A stretch of 64,000 nt of DNA, taken from assembly GCF_018691265.1 (NCBI RefSeq), contig NW_024881279.1, positions 5,361,243 through 5,425,242 of the forward strand, written 5' to 3'. This DNA comes from Tyto alba (Eukaryota; Chordata; Aves; Strigiformes; Tytonidae). Shown here piece after piece: positions 37,301 to 47,800 of the stretch. The notes under the pieces were generated by a model. It was not told where the DNA came from and did not search any database. It saw nothing but the letters and a program-made list of their open reading frames with translations. The translations under genes and the position numbers were made by a program. How positions within the stretch are numbered: position 1 is the first letter of the stretch; the number at the start of each line of letters is the position of its first letter.

Positions 37301-40300
37301 ATTACCTTGACTTAATTTTTTACTTTGAAATACTTGTTACAGCTTCATTCTGTTAAAGCTCAGCAGAAGTCCTGGCTCGTTGCTGCTCATTCCTCCAGCA
37401 TATTTGCTTTTCCTGTTTATCCAGGCAGCCGGAGATGGGCAGTTGTTTCTTAACCTCACGGCTTCTCACTAAACACCAAGACAGGTCCCACATGGGTCCG
37501 AAGGAAAGGAGTCACATGCAGGCGTTAGCATTTGAGGAATTTCTCATCTTTAATAGCTCATGGAGCCAAAATGCACAAGGACACATCCAGCTCCAGCTAA
37601 CGGTGCAGCATTCTTCCCTGCTTACTGGCCTTTAAGGAGCCTCCAGAGGGACCTGCTAGGAGTCCTGATTATATAAAGTCAGATAATGGTCATGAAGTTT
37701 GCAGAGGGTGATTTCCTGGCACAACCAGCAGGATTTCTTCAGCAGACCCAAGGCTCCATTCCTCATTTTCCAGTTTTCACTCTGCTGATTTTTCATATTC
37801 AAACCCTTCTCAGCTGCTGTCTCGACTTTCACTCACAGTGATGCTGTGTGTCCTTCCAGCCAGGATGAACACAAAATCTTCCTACAGGCTCCACAGTGAA
37901 TTAATGGAGCTTAAATAGGACATTGTGAGCAGGGAATCAGTGGGACTGAACACGAACAAAGGATGCTTCTCCATTAACACAAATGAGAAACTGTCTCACT
38001 GTGCTTGCTTAATCAAATCCTTGCCCACAAAGAAATGGTGTTTGCTTCTCTCATGTAAATTTTCCTGCAGCTTTCAAGCACTCTGATTAGTATTTGCAAC
38101 TTCGAAGATCTCAGTTTACTGTCTTGTTTGTCATTCATCTTCCTGATGTTATTGCTTGCAGAGATGTTTCCATGCAAATAGAAGTGTTCACCTTGTAAAA
38201 TTAGCCTGTTCCTCTTTCCCTGATGATGAGCTTCCACCCCAGCCCAGCTGGGCTTGGCAACCTAACAAAATCCTTTTCCTATAAGAAAATAATAGAAAAA
38301 AGGGTGGAAAGATGTTTGGAGGGGGCAAACATGGAGGAAAGTATTTAGCTGAAGACAATCATACACGCACACACAAAAACCCATTTAAACTAAATGTTAG
38401 GACTAAATACTTTAATTACTCACAATTGCTGAGATTTTCAAGGCAATTTACAAAAGTCATGCTCCAAATTGCCATTTATTTTTCTGGAGAGTTAGATATC
38501 CAGCTTCCAAAGCTGAAAAGAATGGTTTATGCTAATTTTCAGTTGTCAGTGGGGCTTGTGTGAGGAACTGTGCATTCATGTGCCACTATTACAGATGTGG
38601 CATTTAACTTATGCATATAAGCAGGAGGGGTTTGATCACATGAAGCTGGAGCTCAAATGGAACTCATCTCACCTGGCGAGCCTCTGTCTCGTGTCTGACT
38701 TGACATGAGATCTGAAAGCCAAGAGCGGGAATTTTTTTGCCTAAATGTGGATTTTTTTAGTGGAAATGTGTATATCTGAGCTTAGGTTCCTACAAGCCAC
38801 AGCTCATCTTAGATGCCTAAGGTCACTGAGATGACCAGCCCAGGCAGACAACTGCAGAAGGGAAATGTAAAGTTCAAAGGGGCAAATCCTGTCCCAAATG
38901 TTGAGAAGATTCATCTCCACCACCATCTCATTCTCCGGGACCTCCTCCCCTCTCAGCCCTGCAGACTCGTGTCTGCCTCCTGCCTCCACCTCCTCTCCTG
39001 TTCCCCTTTGCTTCTGCTCCTGCCCACCCGCACAGGCCCTGCGTTGGCTCCAGCCCTCTCATCTCCCCTCCAACATCAGAGAGGGCAGGACAACCATCAC
39101 AGCTGACAAACACCTCTGAGGGCTAGACACTTCTTTCAAAGCTTCTTCCATGTTCCTACTATTGTTTTCCAATAAAAACTGGCTGCTGATCAGATTTTCT
39201 CATTCACGTGTTTGAGCAAAACGACTTGGTTTTTGCTTGAAACATTAACCATTGTCCAAGAAATGAAAACACAGAGAGCCTGGTGAATTTCTAAGGGCAT
39301 TTTGCAAGGACTTTTGTCCCACAGGAGGTCACTGTCAGGGGGATAACATGTGACGGCCACACTTGAAATCTTTTGGGGTTTAGAAAGAGACTTTGGTCAG
39401 CCTGGGCAGGGCTTTGCCTCTCAACAACAGGCTGGATGGCAGCAAAAGCAAGATCTCTCCTGCAGCTATTGGCAGTGTAAGTACTTTGGGGTGGCTCTTG
39501 CAGATGCTTGGCTGATGGAGCGTGAAGCTCCCTGAGCTTGCAACTTGCTTGTAGCCACCAGAAACATTCCTGCCTCTAACCTTGGAGAAAACTTCCTCCC
39601 TGCTCAACCACTCTTTCTACATGCTCCAATTCCCTTTGTGAGAGTGTGGAGGGTCTGATGTGTCGTAGAGCAGGTCATGGGAGCCAACATTTCCTAGAGA
39701 GATCTGGGAAAGAATTTCTCCCATGACCGTCACATTGCTATTGCATGCAGCACAGCCTGCACTGTTAAATTCTGCTCTGGTTGAACATCAACCCGTCCCT
39801 TGATCTCCTCTTTGGCAGCTCTCTCTCTTCTCTGCCTCTAATAAAACTAATGTAAAGGTGGTGCTGGTGAAAGTGTCCCTTTGACCATGAAATGTGGTGG
39901 GGCTGAGTTGAGCACCGCGAACAGGCGGCTGTTGATGATACAGTCAAAGCTTGGAAACTTGTTCAAGCTTTTGAGCAAAGTGCTCCACTTAGGCTCATTA
40001 GCAGTATAACCACACGTTGCCTGCCCAGCTGCCTCTGCCAGGGGAACTTCCTGCTCTTTCAAGGTCTTATCAATAGTTGCTGTGTCGAAAATGAACCCAG
40101 GGGATGGGAGCAGGGAGCATGAGTCACAGCTGGCTGTCTCCTCTCGACAGGACAGAGAAAAATGTGTTTTCTGCCATACAGTAGCTGCCTGTTGCAGCAT
40201 TGCTCTGTTCTCAGCTTTAAGCATGTCCTTACCAAGCCAGCTCATCTCAGTCAAAACCTCCTCAGCCTGCAGGAGGGTCAGCCTTGCCTGGGTGGGAGTG

Positions 40301-43300
40301 TGGCTGCAGCTCGCCAGGCTCCAGATGCTGCTGCTTCTCCTGCTCTTGAGAACTTGTGGCAGAGGAAGACCTCAGTACACTGGGGAGGGCTGTCCACGGC
40401 CTTCAAGCAAAGATGTAGGATGATGTTAGGCAGATGCTCGTGGAACACTTACCCTGACTGCTGGCTGGTGCTCAGCCAGGCTGTGATCTGGGGGGATATG
40501 TTGGATGTGACTGGGAAATCTCATGGTCCCTCTAGGCTGGAGATAGCCTGTTCCAGGAGGTCTGCTCCAGCACTGTGCAATTGCATCCGCTGAGACTTGT
40601 CTGTAGGTCTGGAGATGTACCTTCTCATGGGACATCAGCTACTTCAGGCATTTGTCAGAGGTGTTCCCTCTGTAAAAGCATAAGCAAATGGGTGGTGAAA
40701 AGTATTCACTGCCTAATTCTTCCTAGGACACTATTCCTCCAGTAAAACCTATCCAGGTCCTGAGCAAGGAAGGGCAAAGGAGAGCTTTTCAACAATTCAC
40801 AGGGGGGCCCTCTATTCCTGTTTCTGGTGTCTTCATAGTCCCTAATCCATCTTCCACCCACATTCCTGCAGAGAAAGCACTCATGTTTTACTGCCCACAG
40901 AAAAGATCTTGTTTGGTAGCTTCTGGAGGGGCTAACTATTTCTGCTATGTGGCCCCTGACATGTCTTCCTGCTGCCTGGAACTGTCTGATTGCTGTAGCT
41001 TGTGAGGTTGTCTTCTTATCACTGCTCACACATTGTTTTGGGGTGTTTGTGTACATTGCTTTTTAATTTACTGGCCTCTGCTCATGGGACCCAGCCCCTC
41101 AAAGAAACACCAGGCATTAGACCCTGATGACCACTGACTCTGGCCACATAGCAAGGTTTAATGTTCTTTTACTTGTATTTTGCCCAGCAGCTTAAGCCAT
41201 TATATGTTACTAATAGGTTAACATTTAAAGGGAATTTATCCCTGGATCAGTTGTCTTTCCAGTGAAATACATCCTAGCCTAGAAATCTTCTACAGCTGGA
41301 CAAGAAATTTATAATTCTTTTTCATCTCTAACATACCCTATCCCTGCCTTTTTCTTTAATTCACAGAGCAGTTAAATGTGAATCTACTGTGAGTTACTGA
41401 GTCTGCCCCAGTCTCTGCACTGCAGTGCTCTCTCAGAGAAAATATACAGCTCCTGGTAAGATGGTGGGAAATTTATTCCTTTTTATCAGTAGCATTATAA
41501 AGCTGTTGTGGAAAGAATGTAAGCTGGTCAAAAGAGTGTGGTATGGTGAAAAACAAAGGGTCTGTGGTTGAGGAGGAGGTAGAATCAAGAGAGTTCAGGA
41601 TGACACAATCCCCTTGTTCCCCCTCTTGGCAGGAGGAAGAATATTCCTCATCCCTAATCAAAACCACACTTATCTCCCTCTGACCAGTACTTGTGAGCGG
41701 CTACAAGCCCAGGCTGGGATTCAGAGCAGCAGAAAGGATGGAACCCTTCCCAGTTCTCCACTTCTCCACACAGCACTGCTGCCTGGTACCAGTAAAAGGA
41801 GATCCTCCGTCAGCTGGAGACCGAGTTGTTTGTGCAGGTCTCAACAAAGAGCAGTGCAGCTGAAGATAGCAGCCATGAGCTTCTCAGCCCATGGGCAGGA
41901 CTTGGCAGCACGCTGGAAAGTATTTTCAGTGCAGAGATGCCCCTGATAGTGTCGCGGCCCAAGGCAGGGCAGTTCTGCTTTGCTTGCATGGTTCCCAGTT
42001 CACTCCAGTATAACAGCAGTGCTCGCAGACAGACCAGCTTTGGCCCAGGTTTATTCATCTGTAACTGCTGAGCGGTGCTGCAGGCTGCGTGTGAACGGAT
42101 CATCTGCTCGCAGCCCGGAGCTGACAGTTAGGGTAAACCCTCTTTTTGAGCTGCAGCCACTTTAGGGGCAAACACACCCTCACCAACCAAAAGAGGAGCA
42201 GCACATCGAGGGGCCAAATGAATATTAACCCCTCCGAGCTTGTGCACAGGTCTCTGCCCGCTCTGGGGCTGATTTGTGGGTTGGGGGGCATTGCTACGAC
42301 AGCCGATGGCAAGAGCTGTAAGCGCCCTGCACACTCCTGGGGTGAGTGTGCCCTGCAGGTCCAGCTGCAAGGGCAGCTCCCTTCACCTCCTGCATCCATC
42401 CTACCTCCTCTGCCTTCCTCTTCCAGGCTAGGAGTTGTTTACAACACAATCTACATAACATTTGGTTTCAACTCTTGGTTCAACGTTGCACAAAGACCAT
42501 TTTCAGTATTCTCCCTGAGTTAGCAGATGTTCTGAATTTGGTGTGGAAATGTGTTACAGTTAAAGAGAATTCATATGATTAATGATTAATGCTGCTATCT
42601 AAATAATTACCTCATTCAGCCAGTTTTTCATCTGGCTTTGCGAGAAAATATGCATGAAAAAATGAGGACAATATATTCTTTCTGTATTACTGCATATATG
42701 GAATCACATTTCTTCTAAAGAGAAGAAAGCAAACTTATTTAAGAAAATAAATAACTGACAAGTTTCCACAGTGCTCGTGCATACATGTTATCTGCAACAT
42801 TTATCCAGGACCACAGCCCCCCTGAAGCCCGCTCTGCACCATTAGAGACCTGATGCTTGGGGAAAACCCTCCTGATGGAGAATGTGCATTGTTATATACA
42901 TTGAAAAATCTAAAGTTTCAGGTGTAGATTATGTGAGTTGATAAGCAAGCACCTCATATCAAATTTCTATAGGCAATTTCTAGACAAAAGCTCCCTTCAG
43001 CCACTTGGTGATAAGGTTTCTTGTGTATATGTGCATGCACATAAGGGGACATTGTTTTAAGGTCTTTTTGTGGAAAATATTCATTTATCAATGGAAATTA
43101 AAATGCTAATTATTCAAGCAAAAATTTTAAATATTTATATTTTCAGACAGTAACTTGGCATTCAGGATTCCTTGTTTATGAACTATCAACATTTTCTGTA
43201 GTTACCAGAATATGTAGACAAAATACATTTCAGCAAAATTCAATCTGGTATTCCAGGAAGGCAGTGTAGCAAACCTGATGCCAATCTTTTTAGAAAATGT

Positions 43301-43797
43301 CCAAAACTGATCCGAGGAACTGCTATCTGCAGAAATCTGACCTCTATAGAACTAAATTCCCTTTGGGCTCCAGTAAACCAGAGCCAGATGAGACAGATGT
43401 ATATGTTCGGTGGTGAAGGGCCAACGCATCTTTAGCGGAGCAAAGTCATGCCCCTGAAGTCCAGGAGGAGTTTTCTGATGGAGTCAGTGAGCACAAGGAT
43501 ATCGGGGATCTGGTTAAGGACCAGAAGGATGTCCTGCTATTGAGTGGCTGGGTGCTATTCAGGCGTAAAACATTAGATTTACTAATTGGAAGTGCCACAC
43601 AGGAGGCACAACAGCCAGGCTGGGCTCAAAATCAGGTATGTACCATTCGAGAGAGCTCAGTCTTTAGCAGCAATCAGAAAGTCATGTTAGGAATTGTCAG
43701 AAAAGAGTGTGAGATCAAAACAGAAAATATCTTTATGCTGCTGAGTTCCTGCTTCATTCATATCACTTGTGGTTCTGGCTGCCCAGTTCAAAGATTT

Positions 43798-43821
43798 AAA
43801 AAAAAAAAAAAAAAAAAAAAA
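43798..43821. repeat. Poly(A) tract, 24 bp
   Basis: An uninterrupted A run preceded by AGATTT. It lies about 175 bp before the 33-bp tandem repeat upstream of SLC25A48. Confidence 0.95.
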
Positions 43822-43994
43822 GACTGAGGAGGGTGAAAAGGAACATCCTGCAGGAAAGGGGAAGCAAACAAAGCTGGGCTCCTGACTCTGGGCAAGACAG
43901 GGCTGAAGGAGAAGCAGGTAATAGAGGTGTAAAAATACTGTGAATGTTATATAGATGGAAGGGGGTAGGGAGCAATTGTTCATTGCTTGACAAA

Positions 43995-44093
43995 ATACAG
44001 GAATTTGGAATATCTCTTGAAAAGGTAATATAGAAATTGGGGATATCTCTTGAAAAGGTAATACAGAAATCGGAGGTATCTCCTGGAAAGATG
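43995..44093. repeat. Three tandem copies of a 33-bp unit
   Basis: Units start at 43995, 44028 and 44061. Each begins ATAYAG, contains a GATATCTC-like core and, in the first two copies, ends CTTGAAAAGGTA. The first two copies are nearly identical and the third is diverged. Since 33 is divisible by three, the minus strand shows a repeating peptide (SRDIPN) in an open frame, which I regard as a by-product of the repeat. The array lies about 100-200 bp upstream of the SLC25A48 CpG island. Confidence 0.9.
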
Positions 44094-44459
44094 AGGCACT
44101 GTGATTTCAATGTGTTTTACTCTTTATTTCTGGACTTATATCTTTAATTTAAGAGTTTATAGCACTCTTGCTCAAAATCCCTGCTTTTCCCCCTTCATAC
44201 AGAACCCCCCGTCCCGTTGCTGGCCGAAGGGGCGATGCTGCTTTTCCCGCTCCTCTGTGACCCCAACCCCAGCGCCAAGCCGAGCCCGCTCCGACCCCAG
44301 TTACCTGACAGCCGGCACCATCAGCCCCAAGAGAAACACCCGCGCCGCGTGTGTGTGTGTATGTCCCCACTCCCACTCCTGACCCGGACCCTCCCCACGC
44401 CGGCCCCGGTGTCTCCCCCCGCCGCCGGCCCCTGCGCGGCGCCTTTAAGCCGCGGTGCG

Positions 44460-44467
44460 TGATGTCA
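44460..44467 (+). promoter_or_regulatory. CRE/ATF-like site TGATGTCA
   Basis: TGATGTCA differs by one base from the palindromic cAMP response element TGACGTCA. It lies in the CpG island about 330 bp upstream of the SLC25A48 ATG, just after the CTTTAAG element. Function is inferred from motif and position only. Confidence 0.3.
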
Positions 44468-44516
44468 CCGCGGCCGCGAGACACGGTGCGGCGGGGCTGC
44501 GGCGGGGAGCGCGGCT

Positions 44517-44762
44517 CCGTGGGGACCCCCCAACTCAGTGGGGACCCCCTGCCCGGTGAGGAACCCCTCCCCGGTGGGGACCCACCGGGGGCCCCTTGCC
44601 CGGTGGGGACCGCTGTCCAGCGGGACCCCCTGCTTGTTGGGGACACCCTTGCTTGTTGGGGACCCCCCCACTCTTTGGGGACCCCCCCACTCTTTGGGGA
44701 CCCCCCCGGTCGTTGGGGACCCCCCCGCTCTTTGGGGACCCCCCCGGTCGTTGGGGACCCCT
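44517..44762. repeat. G/C minisatellite built on GGGGACCCCC, ending 34 bp before the SLC25A48 ATG
   Basis: About 13 units share the core GGGGACCC followed by a variable spacer (ACTCTTT, GGTCGTT, GCTCTTT and others). The 5' units are irregular; the six 3' units start at 44658, 44677, 44696, 44715, 44734 and 44753, exactly 19 bp apart. Seven units (44521, 44540, 44658, 44677, 44696, 44715, 44734) contain GGGGACCCCC, which fits the NF-kB consensus GGGRNNYYCC. The array lies in the promoter or 5' UTR. It creates long stop-free frames on both strands that should not be taken for genes. G runs facing C runs may form hairpins. Confidence 0.9.
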
Positions 44763-44796
44763 TGCCCCGCCGGCGGGGCGGTCTCGGCGGCACATC

Positions 44797-44842
44797 ATGG
44801 GCAGCCTCCAGCTGCAGGACTTCGCAGCGGGCTGGGTGGGCG
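44797..44842 (+). CDS. SLC25A48: SLC25A48 coding exon 1
   Basis: ATG in good context (CACATCATGG) opens MGSLQLQDFAAGWVGG, matching the family's N-terminus. The donor is G|GTAAGT at 44843, phase 1. An in-frame stop at 44557-44559 lies upstream and no other in-frame ATG lies between, which supports this start. Confidence 0.93.
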
Positions 44843-47800
44843 GTAAGTGGTGCCGTGGGTTGAGGCGGGGGTGGGGTGGGAAAGGCAGGGAAGAGGGGAC
44901 GGAAGAGTGCGTGGGAATAAAATCCTCCGTGTCACCTACGGTCTGTGCCTCCCGCCGGCGTGCTCGCACGCGCGGATGTGCGGATTGCTTTACTTTCGCT
45001 CAGAAGTGCAGCTTAATCCAATTTCCACGGGCAGGATACTTAAAATGTAAGTACTGGGACGTGGGATGCTGCTGTGAGCCCAGGGGGGTGGGGCCGGCTG
45101 CCAGAGCCCCTCCACATGCCCCCCTGGCCCCACCAGCTCTCCCTTCCCTGCCCTCATGGCTGGAAGCACCGTGGGGGCTCGCAGGAGCCAACCCGGGGTC
45201 CCCCAGCTGCACACACCCCCGGGAGAGGCATCGCCTGGCCTCGACCCCACGATCCCAACACGGCAAACAGGCTGATGGCCAGGGCTGTGATGCTGGCAGA
45301 GTGGGGGGTATTGATCCAGTCTGTTGAAAATGCTGATTGCGAACTTATGGAAAAGAGATAGCAGAAAGAAAAAGGGAAAGTGAGCACCTGTAGAGGTGCC
45401 AAGTACTACAGTACATTTTACAGAACTGAAAATTCCCACTGGGTTTCACAGCTGGCAGGGTGCACGGTGAAGTTGCCCTGCTCCTGGGGGGGCTGCAGGG
45501 CAGAGGGACAACCGTGACACCGGCCACCACAGACCAGAGCTCTGCCCAGGCTCAGGCCAGGCTCGGGAAGAGGGTGTGAGATGGCTCACGGACCCTGACT
45601 GACCAGACGAGGTTAAGAGGTTAGGTGACTATAAAAAATCCAGAACCTTTGCCAAAAGGTTATGTGAGCAGCTGCTTTTTGGATGGTTGCAGCCTGCGGA
45701 GGCTGTGCAGGATGCAGCCGCTCCCCGCTGACCCTTGTGCCATCGCCACACACCCCCGGGAGTGGGACAGGACACTGGGGGGGTGAACAGCCACCAGTTT
45801 TCATGCATAGCACTGGACCACAGGTGATCTCAGGTTAAAGTCCAGGAGGAGAGGGGACATTTTATAATACATTTTTTGAGTAAAGTCAGAATGTGTTGAC
45901 CAAGGACATGATGCTCTTTTCAGTCCTAACCCACTACAAGTGAGAAGTTTCATGTAGTCTCTGAAGCACTGGGGGACACTGGTTTGCATGGAGACTTGCA
46001 GATGGGGAAGCAGCACAAACTACCCACCATCTCCACAAACACCCTAAAAACTGACGGCTTTGTTTGCAACAAGCACATAAAACCATATCCTGGCCACGGC
46101 ACATGGGTTGCTCCATCCTCCTAGAGAAGGGGCAAACCAAGCTGTGCTCTGCCCTGCTGTGGGGGCTCCTGGCAGTAAGCGGCATGGGTAAGTGGGCAGG
46201 ATGGGAATGGGGAATGGGCTGGTTTCTCCCAGAGAACCATGGGGAACGTGGCTGGATGGGTCTGTAGAGATCGATGCAGAGCAGGATCCTCTTTATCTGA
46301 ATGATAGGTATCACTATAAACTGCTCTTAAAATGGAAAAGGATGGAGGTTCACCATTCCCATCAGCAGTCAGCATCCCTGTCTGAGCCAGGAGAAAGCAT
46401 TTCCTTGTGTCTAACCGGAATCTCACTGTTTTGAGGCTAAAAATCTGCATGAGCTTACAAGAGTGCAAAAGGGGTCGTTCACGGACAGGACATACAAATA
46501 CAACACCTCCTCCTCTTGCTTAGATGCCTTTGAGATGTGAAGTTGATGTAGTGCAGGAGAGTATTCAAGGAAAGATGTGCAAGCGTTTCTGCCCAGCTTC
46601 TACCTGTTGTCAGAGACAGGGCATTGCTCTGGCTTGGCCCAGTACAACTGTTCCTATAGAAATCTCTCCTCCTCCCCTATAAAACCATTGTTTCCTGTCC
46701 CGTCACAAAAGCTTTTTCAATGTTTTGCGTAATACTTTGCTTTCATTCCCAGGAGCTGCCAGTGTGGTTGTGGGTCACCCCCTGGACACCATCAAGGTAA
46801 ACCACTTTGAACTGTGCTCTCACATCACCACCCAAAAATCCACCGACAGGGAGGTGGTCTCTCTCTAGATGATGCTTCACTTCCCCCATCACCCCAAGGG
46901 GAAATTTAGCCTGTGTAAAAATGTTTTCACAGACTTTCTTCCTCTACAATGCTTGTTTTGAACAAAAAACTAAAAGAGCTAGCTGATACGTGCAGGTTCC
47001 TCTGGTGAGATTTAATGCTGAAAATTAAACCTGGCCTTACTTAATGGGTAGTTTACTGAACAGTTCTGCTAATGTTTTATTGAACATTGCCACAGACAAG
47101 TATCCAAAGGGCAACAGGGGAACTATATTTGTTTTGCTGCAAGCACATTTTTATGTGTTTTCCTAGAGTTAGCAACGCCGGAAGGGCAGAGTGCTGAAAT
47201 TGTTATCCCAGGGCTATGAGATGCAATTTTTACTATTCTTGCAAGACAATTGAGATGGAAGGATTTAGAGATGTAAGAAGATATTGGCTAGCACAACGCA
47301 GGCAAGCCCATGCACACACCGGTAAAGCCTGACCCACCAAGCTGGCCGTCCCTACTGATGCAGAGATATAGAGGAAGATCCTGTTCCTTTCCCTTTTTGT
47401 ACAGTGTGAAAGGCATCTCTGGCCAGCTTTCATTGCTTCAACCACCCTGCCCATGTGCTCTGATCCGGTTCAAGCCTTGTTGCTGGCACCAGACAGGGCT
47501 GTCAGATGTGGCAAACCCAAGAGCCAGTGGTCCTGTTTGCACTTTAGAGGCCCTTGGAGGGCGACGGGGAGGAGGCAGGGTCCAGCACGGCCCATGCCAC
47601 ATCTGTTCCCCAGCCATCACAGCCTTCCCCTGGCACACAGCCAGCTCTCCTGGGATCAGGATATGGTCTGCCAGCCCTGTCTTTTCTGAGCTGCTGCTAC
47701 CAGGTGATATCAGCCCCGGGAGCATCTCTATGCGAGGATGGGTGCAGGCCCCACGTGGGGGGAGATGCAAGGATGCCCGCACCAGCCCAGCGGTGGGCAG

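Larger units (their letters stand above)
26930..43990. other. Intergenic DNA between the YRT-repeat gene and SLC25A48
   Basis: No coding exon can be supported on either strand. Frames up to about 140 codons exist (for example 33750-34169 minus and 40162-40593 plus), but they are antisense-overlapping, have no recognisable domain and no flanking splice or start context. The block is mainly AT-rich with GC-richer islands near 30.6, 34.9 and 42.2 kb. It holds A-rich tracts and an AT block dense in TAAT cores (separate entries). Confidence 0.5.
44205..44850 (+). promoter_or_regulatory. SLC25A48: CpG island and promoter region of SLC25A48
   Basis: Base composition changes abruptly from AT-rich to strongly G+C- and CpG-rich about 600 bp before the start codon and returns to normal inside intron 1. 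CpG-dense stretches include GCCGCCGG, GCGCGGCG, CACCGCGGCCGCGAG and CCGGCGGGGCGG. A weak TATA-like CTTTAAG sits at 44443-44449. CpG-island promoters usually start at several positions, so the transcription start cannot be fixed. The 3' half of the island is occupied by a minisatellite. Confidence 0.75.

Noticed and set aside
40162..40593. A 143-codon plus-strand frame
   Set aside because: Overlaps minus-strand frames of similar length, has no motif, and looks like chance in moderately GC-rich DNA.
44149..44793. A 214-codon minus-strand frame and several plus-strand frames across the SLC25A48 promoter
   Set aside because: They are produced by a stop-poor G/C minisatellite and CpG island, repeat the same short Gly/Pro peptides in every frame, and have no splice or homology support.
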